From: an uncultured Bacteroidaceae bacterium
Lineage (GTDB): Bacteria > Bacteroidota > Bacteroidia > Bacteroidales > Bacteroidaceae
Reading direction: 5' to 3'
NCBI GenBank assembly: GCA_905233465.1
Contig: CAJOEI010000003.1
Span: 24,941-88,940, forward strand
Length of the DNA stretch: 64,000 nucleotides
The translations under genes and the position numbers were made by a program. The notes under the pieces were generated by a model. The model ran no database searches, was not told the origin of the DNA, and saw only the letters and a program-made list of their open reading frames with translations. Positions 9,948 to 18,045 of this stretch are shown here, piece by piece; position 1 is the first letter of the stretch; the number at the start of each line of letters is the position of its first letter.

Positions 9948-10358
9948 ATGCCAAAGAGTTATAGATATGAGTTGAAGATGAAGGTCCGCGACTACGAGTG
10001 CGACCTTCAGGGCATTGTCAACAATGCCAACTACCAGCACTACACCGAGCACACACGCCATGAGTTCCTACTCTCACAGGGCATCAGTTTTGCCGACCTG
10101 CACAACCGAGGCATAGATGCTGTGGTGGCTCGCATAACAATGCAGTTCAAGGTTCCACTGCACAGCGGAGATGAGTTCATCTCATGCCTCAATGTCACAA
10201 AGGACGGCGTCAAGTACGTCTTCCATCAGGACATCTACCGCCTGCCACAGCGCACACTCTGCCTCCGCGCCACCGTCGACTCCGTCTGTGTCGTCAATGG
10301 CCAGCTGGTGCGCGGCGTAGAAGAATTAGATAAGATTCTGAGCGTCGACATTTCATAA
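9948..10358 (+). CDS. Acyl-CoA thioesterase, hotdog fold
   Basis: A 136-residue single hotdog domain of the 4-hydroxybenzoyl-CoA thioesterase/YbgC type. The family motif DLQGIVNNANYQHYTEHTR starts at residue 19, with Asp19 in the position of the catalytic acid. I chose the ATG at 9948, six bases after the DUF2851 stop; the longer frame upstream overlaps that gene without homology. The substrate cannot be told from sequence. It is cytosolic. Confidence 0.88.
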   Translation: MPKSYRYELKMKVRDYECDLQGIVNNANYQHYTEHTRHEFLLSQGISFADLHNRGIDAVVARITMQFKVPLHSGDEFISCLNVTKDGVKYVFHQDIYRLPQRTLCLRATVDSVCVVNGQLVRGVEELDKILSVDIS

Positions 10359-10369
10359 TGCCGAGTGTC

Positions 10370-10463
10370 GTTATATCGTTATACCGTTATACCGTTATAT
10401 CGACATATCCGTGAAATCGTGAAATCGTGAAATCGTAAAATCGTGAAATTGTAAAATCGTAAA
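10370..10463 (+). repeat. 8-bp period array running into the dprA start
   Basis: About eleven consecutive units of 8 bp, first of CGTTATAC type and then of CGTGAAAT/CGTAAAAT type, fill almost the whole spacer. The array ends exactly at the dprA ATG. There are no spacers, so this is not a CRISPR array. Confidence 0.85.
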
Positions 10464-11600
10464 ATGTCAGAGCTTCTCTATCGCATGGCGATGACGCGCC
10501 TCATGCCTATGGCATCGAGGGAGCAGCGTATCATTCTGAATGAGCTGGGCTGTGCAACCGAGGTTTATGCCCATCGTCATGAGCTCCACCAGCTGCTCAG
10601 CCGCTCTGCATGGCGCGTGGCCGATGCCTTGGCTGACATGGACAGCGTGTTGGGGCGTTGCCAGGCAGAGATAGACTATTGTCGCAGTCACAACATCAGC
10701 ATCCTCACTATCGGTGATGACGACTATCCAGCCCGCCTTGCCCAGGCCGATGACGCCCCTCTGGTGCTCTACGCACTCGGCCTGGGCGCGCGTCAGGTGC
10801 TCAATGCCCCGCATGTCGTCAGCGTCGTCGGCACACGACGTTGCACCGAGGCCGGCCGCCAGCTCTGCACACGCTTTGCTGCTGAGCTCCAGCAGCTCTT
10901 GCCCGACACAGTCATCATCAGCGGCCTGGCCTACGGCATCGACATCGCAGCCCATCGCGGCGCGCTGCAAGCCGGCCTGCCCACTGTGGCAGTACTTGCT
11001 CACGGCCTCGACCAGATATATCCACGCATGCATCGCGACACAGCCGTGCAGATGCTCCAGCAAGGAGGTCTCTTAACAGAATATATGAGCCAGACCACTC
11101 CCGACAAAGTCAACTTCGTACAGCGCAATCGCATCGTAGCAGCATTGGCAGATGTCGTTCTTGTCGTCGAAAGCGCCGCAAAGGGCGGTTCGCTCATCAC
11201 GGCCAATATGGCCTTTGACTACGGACGCGATGTCTGCGCCTTCCCCGGACGTGTCACCGATGCAGCATCGGCAGGCTGCAACATGCTCATACGCTCCACG
11301 CGTGCAGCACTCGTCCAGTCTGCAGCCGACCTCATAGAGACCATGCGCTGGCAACCGCAGACACACACTCCCGACGGCATACAGACAGAGCTCCTGCCGC
11401 AGCTTACCGACGACCAACAAGCCATCATCAACGCCCTCCGCGACACAGACGAGGCCACGCTCACAGACATCTGCACACGCCTCCAATGGCCAGTGACACG
11501 GGTCATGCCCTTGCTCTTCGAGATGGAGATGAAAGGCCTCCTCCTCGCCCTCCCCGGCAATCGCTACAAGAGCGCGGCGACGCCACAGTTGAAAGTTTAA
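10464..11600 (+). CDS. dprA: DNA-processing protein DprA
   Basis: A 378-residue protein with the Rossmann-like DprA/Smf domain, which loads RecA on incoming single-stranded DNA during transformation. Diagnostic segments are SVVGTRRCTEAGRQ, ISGLAYGIDIAAHRGAL and FPGRVTDAASAGCNMLI. The last 65 residues form a winged-helix DML1-like domain. An N-terminal helix-hairpin-helix-like segment is present. The final codons LKV and the TAA stop lie inside a 7-bp GTTGAAA-type array that continues downstream, as seen for ftsH. Its own array-type spacer and no visible -7 box suggest read-through from upstream. Confidence 0.94.
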   Translation: MSELLYRMAMTRLMPMASREQRIILNELGCATEVYAHRHELHQLLSRSAWRVADALADMDSVLGRCQAEIDYCRSHNISILTIGDDDYPARLAQADDAPLVLYALGLGARQVLNAPHVVSVVGTRRCTEAGRQLCTRFAAELQQLLPDTVIISGLAYGIDIAAHRGALQAGLPTVAVLAHGLDQIYPRMHRDTAVQMLQQGGLLTEYMSQTTPDKVNFVQRNRIVAALADVVLVVESAAKGGSLITANMAFDYGRDVCAFPGRVTDAASAGCNMLIRSTRAALVQSAADLIETMRWQPQTHTPDGIQTELLPQLTDDQQAIINALRDTDEATLTDICTRLQWPVTRVMPLLFEMEMKGLLLALPGNRYKSAATPQLKV

Positions 11601-11646
11601 GGTTGAAAGTTTAAAGTAATTGTCCATTGTCCATTGTCCATTGTCC
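11589..11646 (+). repeat. 7-bp arrays at the dprA 3' end
   Basis: GTTGAAA and GTTTAAA units (11589-11616) overlap the last codons and the stop of dprA. They are followed by a TCCATTG 7-bp array (about 11618-11646). Phase is kept at 7 bp throughout. Confidence 0.8.
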
Positions 11647-11649
11647 TCC

Positions 11650-11699
11650 CTTCTCCTCTCCCCTCCCTAACAGGGGAGGGGGCGGGGGTGGGGCTTGTC
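11650..11699 (+). repeat. CCCTCCC/GGGGAGGG hairpin module
   Basis: An inverted repeat of the type CCCCTCCCT-aaca-GGGGAGGGGG is followed by a G-rich tail. Related copies are at 13803-13847, 20339-20386 (opposite strand) and twice in tandem at 61925-62015 inside ung. It may act as a weak terminator after dprA. Confidence 0.7.
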
Positions 11700-11768
11700 C
11701 ATTATCCCTTTTCCATTAAATGGTGTTAATTTTTCCCTCTTCCCTTATGCCCCTTTAACATAATTCAT

Positions 11769-11776
11769 TACTTTTG
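11769..11776 (+). promoter_or_regulatory. -7 box of gpmI
   Basis: TACTTTTG matches TAnnTTTG and lies 73 bases before the gpmI ATG. The leader between it and the gene is made of AAACTTT/AAACATT 7-mers and a GCGGCC-GCA-GGCCGC hairpin. No clear -33 element is seen. Confidence 0.6.
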
Positions 11777-11781
11777 CAAAC

Positions 11782-11845
11782 ACTTTAAACTTTAAACATT
11801 AAACTTTAAACATTAAACTTTAAACTGCGGCCGCAGGCCGCGTCC
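11782..11845 (+). repeat. AAACTTT 7-bp array plus GCGGCC hairpin in the gpmI leader
   Basis: Six 7-bp units are followed by GCGGCC-GCA-GGCCGC (11827-11841) and GTCC, ending five bases before the gpmI start codon. This is the clearest complete copy of the composite repeat. Confidence 0.8.
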
Positions 11846-11849
11846 AATT

Positions 11850-13370
11850 ATGGCAAAAAAAGCACTACTGATGATCCTCGACGGTTGGGGCATCGGCAAC
11901 AAAAGCAAGGGCGACGTCATCGCCCAGACACCAACACCCTATATGGACTATCTCAACGCCACTTATCCCCACAGCCAGCTTCTGGCCAGTGGTGAGAACG
12001 TCGGTCTGCCAGATGGACAGATGGGCAACTCCGAAGTCGGTCACCTCAACATCGGTGGCGGACGCATAGTATATCAGGATCTCGTCAAGATCAACCGCGC
12101 ATGCCGCGACAACAGCATCATGGAGAACAGCGAGGTCAAGAGCGCCTTCGAGTATGCCGTGCGCGAGAACAAAGCCGTACACTTCATGGGCCTCACATCC
12201 GACGGCGGCGTCCATTCCAGCCTCGAACACCTCTACAAGCTCTGCGACATATCCAAGGAATATGGCGTCAGCCGAACATTCATCCACTGCTTCATGGACG
12301 GCCGAGACACCGACCCACACTCCGGCATCCGTTTCATCCGTGAGCTCACACAGAAATGCCAGCAGACAGGCGCTGCCATCGCCAGCATCATCGGACGTTT
12401 CTACGCCATGGACCGCGACAAGCGGTGGGAGCGCGTCAAGATAGCCTACGACCTGCTTATCTCAGCACAAGGCTATCAAGCCAAGGATATGGTCGAGGCA
12501 ATGGAGCTCTCCTACGCTGACGGCGTCACCGACGAGTTCATCAAGCCCATCAACAACGCCAACATCGACGGTACCATCAAGGAGGGAGATGTCATCATCT
12601 TCTTCAACTACCGCAACGACCGCGCCAAGGAGCTCACCATCGTGCTCACACAGCAGGACATGCCCGAGCAGGGAATGAAGACCATCCCCGGCCTGCAATA
12701 CTACTGCATGACACCCTACGACGCCAGCTTCAAGGGCGTGCACATCCTCTTCCCCAAGGAGAATGTCGACAACACCCTCGGCGAATACATCTCACGCCAG
12801 GGCCTGCGACAGCTCCACACAGCCGAGACAGAGAAATACGCACACGTCACATTCTTCTTCAACGGCGGACGCGAGCAGCCCTACGAGGGCGAGGAGCGCA
12901 TACTCGTCGCCAGCCCTAAGGTGGCCACCTACGACCTCAAGCCCGAGATGTCCGCCTACGAGGTCAAGGACAAACTCGTAGCAGCCATCAAGCAAGACAA
13001 GTACGACTTCATCGTTGTCAACTTCGCCAACGGCGACATGGTCGGACACACTGGCGTATATCAGGCTATACAGCAGGCCGTGATAGCTGTTGACAAGTGC
13101 GTCAATGAGGTCGTTGAGGCAGCCAAAGCCAACGGCAACTACGAAGTCATCATCATTGCCGACCACGGCAATGCTGATAACGCCATCAACGCCGACGGCA
13201 CCCCCAACACCGCCCACTCACTCAACCCAGTGCCATTCATCTACGTCACCGCCAACACCGCCGCCACAGTCCAAGACGGCATCCTCGCCGACGTCGCCCC
13301 CAGCATACTCCACATCATGGGCCTGCAGCAACCCAAGGAGATGACCGGCCACTGCCTCATCAAAGACTGA
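11850..13370 (+). CDS. gpmI: 2,3-bisphosphoglycerate-independent phosphoglycerate mutase
   Basis: Glycolytic enzyme interconverting 3- and 2-phosphoglycerate using two Mn ions. At 506 residues it has normal length for the alkaline-phosphatase-like iPGM family. The metal motif DGWG is at residues 11-14 and the phosphoserine nucleophile Ser61 lies in [12 protein letters not shown]. The C-terminal metal site [10 protein letters not shown] and [10 protein letters not shown] are intact. It has its own promoter, stands alone as a monocistronic unit, and is followed by a very strong hairpin at 13441-13489. Confidence 0.97.
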   Translation: MAKKALLMILDGWGIGNKSKGDVIAQTPTPYMDYLNATYPHSQLLASGENVGLPDGQMGNSEVGHLNIGGGRIVYQDLVKINRACRDNSIMENSEVKSAFEYAVRENKAVHFMGLTSDGGVHSSLEHLYKLCDISKEYGVSRTFIHCFMDGRDTDPHSGIRFIRELTQKCQQTGAAIASIIGRFYAMDRDKRWERVKIAYDLLISAQGYQAKDMVEAMELSYADGVTDEFIKPINNANIDGTIKEGDVIIFFNYRNDRAKELTIVLTQQDMPEQGMKTIPGLQYYCMTPYDASFKGVHILFPKENVDNTLGEYISRQGLRQLHTAETEKYAHVTFFFNGGREQPYEGEERILVASPKVATYDLKPEMSAYEVKDKLVAAIKQDKYDFIVVNFANGDMVGHTGVYQAIQQAVIAVDKCVNEVVEAAKANGNYEVIIIADHGNADNAINADGTPNTAHSLNPVPFIYVTANTAATVQDGILADVAPSILHIMGLQQPKEMTGHCLIKD

Positions 13371-13440
13371 CAAATAAAAGCATCACCCCCAGCCCCTCCC
13401 TTCCATTGTCCATTGTTCATTGTTCAGAGGGGGGATAAAT

Positions 13441-13489
13441 CTTAACCCTGACCTTAGACTAAGATGAAAGTCTATGGTCAGGGTTAAGG
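13441..13489 (+). terminator. Strong hairpin downstream of gpmI
   Basis: Arms CTTAACCCTGACC and GGTCAGGGTTAAG pair perfectly, and an inner TAGACT/AGTCTA extends the stem to about 19 bp with one mismatch. A short T-run (GGTTTTATG) follows. It lies 70 bases after the gpmI stop and would work as a terminator. Confidence 0.65.
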
Positions 13490-13499
13490 TTTTATGTTA

Positions 13500-13560
13500 T
13501 GCGCAATGTTCCGCTCGACCTCTGGTCGCTTGCACTGCAAGAATGCTCAATGCCCAATGC
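13500..13560 (+). repeat. GCTCGACC-TCT-GGTCGC palindromic module with flanking 7-mers
   Basis: A CGACC-TCT-GGTCG hairpin is followed by a TTGCACTGCAAG palindrome and TGCTCAA/TGCCCAA 7-mers. The same GCTCGACCTCTGGTCGCTTG block recurs at about 19055-19075. Confidence 0.7.
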
Positions 13561-13638
13561 AGTGCAAATGAAGCAGTTATCTTTTTTAACATTTTAGCGG
13601 TAAAAGGCCCGGGGGTTAGCAGTTGATGATCCAGGAGG

Positions 13639-13749
13639 TTTGCACTAAAACATCCGGGCCTTTCACGGAAAACTTCCAGGATCATTTTCCGCTAACCTCC
13701 GGATGTTTTCATGCCAACTTGTGGATGTTTTTGTCCCAACCTCCAGATG
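13639..13749 (+). repeat. Degenerate 22-bp tandem repeat cluster
   Basis: Five imperfect units of 21-24 bp run head to tail (13639-13660, 13661-13684, 13685-13705, 13706-13727, 13728-13749). Their shared core is AACCTCCGGATG followed by TTTT. The 35 bases just upstream (from about 13603) resemble the same unit in the opposite orientation. There are no spacers. Confidence 0.7.
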
Positions 13750-13802
13750 TTGCAAAAGTGTGTTCTCAATTCTCAATTCTCAACTTTCATTGTCCATTAT
13801 TT

Positions 13803-13847
13803 CCTCTCCTCTCCCTTGGGGAGAGGCTGGGAGTGGGCCTCCTCTTG
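13803..13847 (+). repeat. CTCTCCC-TTGG-GGAGAGG module
   Basis: Inverted repeat CCTCTCCC/GGGGAGAGG with a G-rich tail, of the same family as 11650-11699 and 61925-62015. Confidence 0.65.
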
Positions 13848-13857
13848 CCTACATATG

Positions 13858-13923
13858 AACCTACATGGTTCTATCATGCACAGTCATAATGTGTTAGATG
13901 CATGTTATGATGGCATGTAGGTT
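13858..13923. other. 66-base stem-loop closed by a 10-bp stem
   Basis: AACCTACATG (13858-13867) and CATGTAGGTT (13914-13923) are perfect reverse complements enclosing an imperfectly self-complementary AT-rich loop. The role is unknown. Confidence 0.55.
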
Positions 13924-14001
13924 ATTTTCTGGAAAACTACTGTGATGCGCGCGCGCGCGAGAGAGAATAGTTAAATAATCATATTATTTTTTGTAGAATT
14001 G

Positions 14002-14031
14002 TTGTTGCTTCCCAAATAGTTTGTACCTTTG
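14002..14031 (+). promoter_or_regulatory. Promoter of hicBA
   Basis: TTG at 14002-14004 is followed after 19 bases by TACCTTTG at 14024-14031, a good Bacteroidota promoter. It is 71 bases before the hicB ATG. HicAB systems are usually autoregulated near this site. No clear operator palindrome was identified here. Confidence 0.65.
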
Positions 14032-14102
14032 AAACCAAATTACGAGACGCTTCTCCCAGCTAATTGCTGAAGGATGGAGTTTCTCTTTGACAGGTAGGAA
14101 AT

Positions 14103-14327
14103 ATGGCAGAGTATACAATTATTATTGAACACGACCCTGTGACGGGGCTTTATTGCGGACAATGTCAGCAATTGCCAGAAGCAATCTCTCAAGGCACTAC
14201 AGAAGGTGAGTTGATGGACAACATCCGTGAGGCCATAGAGCTTGTACTTGAAGACAGGGCAGAGAACATCAGACGACTCTACACTGGCCGTCACATAACA
14301 CGTCGCCGTATTGCCGTTAATGCATGA
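14103..14327 (+). CDS. hicB: HicB family antitoxin
   Basis: A 74-residue protein with the partial RNase H-like fold of HicB antitoxins. The family pattern is visible in EYTIIIEHDPVTGLYCGQC, then LPEAISQGTTEGELMDNIR and EAIELVL. There is no separate C-terminal DNA-binding domain, so autoregulation, if any, would need the complex or another factor. It overlaps hicA by four bases (ATGA), ensuring antitoxin-first coupled translation. Base composition is lower in GC than the neighbouring housekeeping genes and the pair is an isolated island, consistent with horizontal acquisition. Confidence 0.9.
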   Translation: MAEYTIIIEHDPVTGLYCGQCQQLPEAISQGTTEGELMDNIREAIELVLEDRAENIRRLYTGRHITRRRIAVNA

Positions 14328-14521
14328 AGAAAGAGAAATTCCTACGTTTCCTGCGAGACAACCATTGCATCCCCACTGGACGGCAGAAAGGCAGTCATGC
14401 GCAGTTTCAGAATCAGACCAATGGCAACAAGACCATTGTACCTATGCATAACGACATAGCTGAGCCGACAGCTCGTGCAATCTGCAAGCAATTAGGTATT
14501 CCGCCCGTAAAATTCAATTAA
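14324..14521 (+). CDS. hicA: HicA family mRNA interferase toxin
   Basis: A 65-residue double-stranded-RNA-binding-like toxin that cleaves mRNA when free of HicB. The catalytic-His motif GSHAQFQN and the C-terminal segment IVPMHNDIAEPTARAICKQLGI are typical of the family. The length is normal and no inactivating mutation is visible. It is transcribed with hicB, and a perfect 12-bp hairpin follows at 14546-14573. Confidence 0.9.
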   Translation: MKKEKFLRFLRDNHCIPTGRQKGSHAQFQNQTNGNKTIVPMHNDIAEPTARAICKQLGIPPVKFN

Positions 14522-14545
14522 TATTTATCGCACATACATCACAGT

Positions 14546-14573
14546 AGCAGCTGCAACACTCGTTGCAGCTGCT
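14546..14573. terminator. Hairpin between convergent hicA and minus-strand peptide gene
   Basis: AGCAGCTGCAAC-ACTC-GTTGCAGCTGCT forms a perfect 12-bp stem with a 4-base loop. There is no strong T-run. Its position between convergent genes suggests bidirectional termination. Confidence 0.55.
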
Positions 14574-14623
14574 GCATAATATATTAGTTGAATCTTGCTA
14601 TAGTTCAAGAATCATAGAACCTG

Positions 14624-14658
14624 AATTGTCAATTGTCCATTGTCAATTTTCAATTCTC
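14624..14658. repeat. 7-bp array (TGTCAAT/TGTCCAT)
   Basis: About five 7-bp units just downstream of the minus-strand peptide gene stop. Confidence 0.7.
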
Positions 14659-14663
14659 TATTA

Positions 14664-14864
14664 TTACTTGCTCCAGTCGTCATCCCATACGTTGTAGGAT
14701 GACTGGCTGCCGTTATCACCCTTGACCATAGCTTCGCCAGTGGCATTGGCGTTATAGAACGTGGCACTACCCGAAGCACCATTAGCTGTGAGCGAACCAG
14801 CGATGACCATTTGTTGCTGCACAGCCACCATCATGGTCATAGGAATAATATATGTCTTTTTCAT
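14664..14864 (-). CDS. Short MKKTY-type peptide coupled to a secreted protein gene
   Basis: A 66-residue peptide of unknown function. The N-terminus MKKTYIIPMTMMVAVQQQ with a following VIAGS resembles a group of short Bacteroidales proteins often seen beside secreted-protein genes, with a conserved leader-like start and a variable tail. The tail here is Gly/Ser/Asn-rich and ends WDDDWSK. It has no long hydrophobic segment and no Cys. Its ATG overlaps the stop of the upstream 1047-residue gene by four bases, so the two are translated together. Whether it is a processed peptide, chaperone or signal is not known; family assignment is from memory of the pattern. Confidence 0.65.
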   Translation of the reverse strand: MKKTYIIPMTMMVAVQQQMVIAGSLTANGASGSATFYNANATGEAMVKGDNGSQSSYNVWDDDWSK

Positions 14865-17800
14865 TTTACCAATACTTTTTTACCGTTAATAATATTGATG
14901 CCCTTCTGCATCTTGCTCAGGCGCTGACCTGCGAGGTTGTAAATGACGTTGGACATTGAACATTGACCATTGACCATTGAACTGTCCTCATTGTCAATTG
15001 AGCGAATGCCATCCACAACAGCATCTAAGTCTATATTGAAGAACTCCTTTACATCTACACCGCTCTCACTCTTCAAGATGCTGATGTATGCGCGGTTCTT
15101 GGCAACGGTTTTACCATTAGCTTTGTAGAAACCAATATTATCGTTAACCTTGTTCAGAATATAGTTATAGTTCGTTCCATCGTCCGTAGCTACTGTTGCA
15201 CCAGTGCCTTTCACGAACTTGTTGCTAGTAACTGTTTCTGCACCAGTACCATCAAAGACAGGAATTTCCTCGGTCTTTGCTCCAGTACTATTATATATAA
15301 GAACACCAGTGTTAGCAGGGACCTTATTCACCTGAGTGAATGTTACACCTGTACCATTGCCTTTGGTAATAGCGATATAAGCGTTAATGTCATTATCTGT
15401 GAAGTCAAGAGGACTGTCGCTTGCATAAGTAGCGAAACCAGAAGCGTCAGAAATCTTAACGACTTCAGCAAGTTTGGTCATTTCATCTGTGTTCTTAAGA
15501 CCTTTAGTCGTAATATAGCCCGTAATATCTGCTTTTACTACGACCTTAGCAACACCAATAAAATGAGGATTATTCTGCACATTAAAGTTATCACGAATTG
15601 AACCCGAAGGTAGCTGGACAGCCACAGTATTATCAACATCGTCTTCATCTGGGTCATCCGCGATTGCTAAGTTCGTATTAGAATCTCCATTTCTTCCGAA
15701 ATTACTCTTAGATCCACTTTTATAACTTCCAACGATATAACCTATTACATATTTTCCGGTTCCTTCTGCACCATTCTTCACCTCTGCTACAGTATAAGGA
15801 TGAGCGGCTGTACCTGGAGCAGCAGTTACAGTAACTGTGCAGGAAGCATAGATGGAAGCATTTTCGGTAGACTTAACTGTGATGGTTGCTTCACCAACGG
15901 CAACGCCAGTCACGACACCGTTTGCATCAACGGTGGCAATGGAAGTATTGCCCGATTCCCAAGTAACGTTCTTGTTCGTTGCGTTATTGGGGGATACGGT
16001 AGCAGTGAGTGTCGTTGTCTCACCAACATTCACAGATGCTGTGGCATTATTTACACTGACGCCTGTCACGGCAACCGTATTCACGGTAATACTGTAGGTC
16101 GTGGTCTTGGTTGTTCCTTTGTGAGTATAAGAAACCGTGACAGTCTGCACACCTGCAGTGTTCATATTATAGCCTGTAAATGTTGCTTGACTTGTAACAT
16201 CTGCGTTAGTTTCGTCATTGAATGTTGCCGTTACTGTCATGCCCTCATGCGAGAATGCATCACCCACGTTGAATGTGGTAGGATAGGTGCCGCTCAGAGC
16301 GATAGACTCAAGTGCAGCGGGAGCCTTAACGGTAATGCTGTATGTTGTCGTCTTCTCAACAGCATTCTCTGTATAACTGACTGTAACTGTTTTTATGCCT
16401 GTAGAAGACATGTCTGGTGTGCTGAAGGTAGCGCTGCTCGTAACAACAGCCTCAGAAGCATCGTCATATGTAGCCGTTACCACTGCTCCCTCATGTGAGA
16501 AGGCGTCGTTAGTCTCGAACACGGTGGGATATGTACCAGAAACTGCGATAGAAGAGAGAGTCTTTTGCTTTTCGAGAGTTACCTCAGCACTACTAATAAA
16601 GCAATTTCCACTCAATGAAAATTCAACGCTCGTTGCCAAACCAGACCACGTTTTCCCATTCAGCGTTCCACTATTTACAGAAGGGGCATTCCATGTGTTG
16701 TTTCCACCAGTAGTGAAGGTGATTCCTTTTATATCATAACCCGAGGGGGCTGCAAACGTAATAGTACTTCCATTATATACACGAATGTAGTCACCATCTC
16801 CACGAGGACGTGTGTTTGTACCATCGGTAATTGTCACTGTGACATTATCCTGAGATTTTACAACAGGCAAAGCCCCTGAGTTAAGATTTCCTCCATTAGA
16901 AGACCCCAACCATTCATAGTTCATATTGAACGTTACGCTTGTTGGCTGAACATATTCGTTCACTGTAATTGCCTGTGTGGTTGTTTTGGTGACAGCGTTT
17001 TCAGTATAGCTTACAGTGATTGCTGTATTGCTTGTTGAGAGAGCAGTGGATGTAGAAGGGCTATATGTGCAGGAAGCCGTAACATCATCTGTAGTAGCGT
17101 CAGAATAGTTAGCCGTCACTACCATTCCTGTGGGATCAAATGTCTCCCCTTCAGTATAGGTTGTTTTAGTAGGTGCAGTTGTAATAGCAATACTACTCAA
17201 GGCGGGGTTTGTAACAGTAATGGTAGCCGTTGCTTCACCAGCGTTATAAGTGCCAGTTGCAGCCTGCTCTGCCTTTACGGTTACGCTACCTGCTGCAATG
17301 GCGGTTAGCGTGCTGCTTGAAAGAGTAGCATAGCTGCCTCCATCTGTTATGGTGTACGTAACTGCCCCCGTGCTATTACTTTCGAAAAGCGTGCTGAGGT
17401 TAAGAGTTTTACCTATGCGTACGTTTCCATTGCTGAAAGTGATTGTAGGATCTACCTTGGCTGCAGTTTCCTCTTCTGTATTTACGCCCCAAAATACAGC
17501 GCGTTCACTATTGGCTGTTATAGTAATTGTAGCTGATGAAGTCAACGCTGTCGAAAGTGTAATTACTTTATAATAATTTGTCGTAGCATTTGCAGGTGTG
17601 GATAGAGTAAATGTTGTAGATGAACCGCTTATTCCATCATCTGCTGTTAAGGATTCTGCGTTAAGCAGCGTTGTCGAACCATTCTTGACAGTTAAAGTAG
17701 GGGATTTTCCATTCCAAGCTGCAATATGTATGTGAATGTATTTCGTTCCACTTGGAGCTGTAATCGTAGCGGATCCTCCGGAACCGCTCTTTCCCAGTTT

Positions 17801-18004
17801 TATACCATCATATTCAGTTCCGCTTGAGGAAAGCTTTACTTTACAAGTATTTACATTTGTTCCAGAAGTGGGAAGCGTGACATTGCTGGTATAAACGGCA
17901 GACTTGTCGCTTTGTCCCCACACACTTCCTGTTCCGAGGGAACACAATAAGGCTACGAGGAGGGCGATGCGTAGCCGGATTGAATTAAGTAAATTTTGTT
18001 TCAT
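14861..18004 (-). CDS. Large secreted Ig-like repeat protein with C-terminal sorting-like domain
   Basis: A 1047-residue exported protein with a signal peptide at about residues 1-31 (LRIALLVALLCSLGTGSVWG). It continues with an N-terminal beta-sandwich, a Big_2-like repeat, three bacterial Ig-like repeats marked by TVSYTEN and TTYSIT, and a further Big_2 repeat (TVSPNNATNKNVTWESGNTS). A DUF6359-like region follows (KYVIGYIVGSYKSG). The C-terminus IYNLAGQRLSKMQKG, ending in NGKKVLVK, resembles the Bacteroidales C-terminal sorting-type domain used by type IX secretion. Just before it, about 17 residues are encoded by a 7-bp TCAATGG-type array. Composition is lower in GC than its neighbours. Adhesin or surface scaffold is a guess. 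Confidence 0.8.
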   Translation of the reverse strand: MKQNLLNSIRLRIALLVALLCSLGTGSVWGQSDKSAVYTSNVTLPTSGTNVNTCKVKLSSSGTEYDGIKLGKSGSGGSATITAPSGTKYIHIHIAAWNGKSPTLTVKNGSTTLLNAESLTADDGISGSSTTFTLSTPANATTNYYKVITLSTALTSSATITITANSERAVFWGVNTEEETAAKVDPTITFSNGNVRIGKTLNLSTLFESNSTGAVTYTITDGGSYATLSSSTLTAIAAGSVTVKAEQAATGTYNAGEATATITVTNPALSSIAITTAPTKTTYTEGETFDPTGMVVTANYSDATTDDVTASCTYSPSTSTALSTSNTAITVSYTENAVTKTTTQAITVNEYVQPTSVTFNMNYEWLGSSNGGNLNSGALPVVKSQDNVTVTITDGTNTRPRGDGDYIRVYNGSTITFAAPSGYDIKGITFTTGGNNTWNAPSVNSGTLNGKTWSGLATSVEFSLSGNCFISSAEVTLEKQKTLSSIAVSGTYPTVFETNDAFSHEGAVVTATYDDASEAVVTSSATFSTPDMSSTGIKTVTVSYTENAVEKTTTYSITVKAPAALESIALSGTYPTTFNVGDAFSHEGMTVTATFNDETNADVTSQATFTGYNMNTAGVQTVTVSYTHKGTTKTTTYSITVNTVAVTGVSVNNATASVNVGETTTLTATVSPNNATNKNVTWESGNTSIATVDANGVVTGVAVGEATITVKSTENASIYASCTVTVTAAPGTAAHPYTVAEVKNGAEGTGKYVIGYIVGSYKSGSKSNFGRNGDSNTNLAIADDPDEDDVDNTVAVQLPSGSIRDNFNVQNNPHFIGVAKVVVKADITGYITTKGLKNTDEMTKLAEVVKISDASGFATYASDSPLDFTDNDINAYIAITKGNGTGVTFTQVNKVPANTGVLIYNSTGAKTEEIPVFDGTGAETVTSNKFVKGTGATVATDDGTNYNYILNKVNDNIGFYKANGKTVAKNRAYISILKSESGVDVKEFFNIDLDAVVDGIRSIDNEDSSMVNGQCSMSNVIYNLAGQRLSKMQKGINIINGKKVLVK
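14950..15000 (-). repeat. 7-bp array inside the secreted protein gene
   Basis: GACCATT/GAACATT units of 7 bp lie in frame and encode the Asn/Ser/Met-rich linker just before the C-terminal domain of the 1047-residue protein. Confidence 0.75.
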
Positions 18005-18045
18005 TTGTTTGTGGTTTATGTTAATGTGATTATTTTACTATTTCA

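Larger units (their letters stand above)
13371..14102. other. 732-base gene-free, repeat-rich interval
   Basis: No credible gene is seen. In order it holds a long hairpin (13441-13489), a palindromic repeat module (13500-13560), a degenerate 22-bp repeat cluster (13639-13749), 7-mers, a GGGGAGAGG module (13803-13847), a 66-base stem-loop (13858-13923), an alternating GC tract followed by GA repeats (13947-13966), and the hicBA promoter. Confidence 0.75.

Noticed and set aside
10370..10463. Possible CRISPR array
   Set aside because: Units of 8 bp follow one another with no unique spacers, and no cas genes are present. The same applies to all 7-bp arrays and the 22-bp cluster at 13639.
13623..13889. 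An 88-codon frame in the gpmI-hicB gap
   Set aside because: It is made of the 22-bp repeats, heptamers and a GGGGAGAGG module; no start signal or family features.
15800..16498. A 232-codon Cys-rich plus-strand frame inside the Ig-like protein gene
   Set aside because: It is the complement of Thr/Ala/Val-rich repeat coding sequence; the Cys and Gly runs are by-products of ACA/GCA codons.
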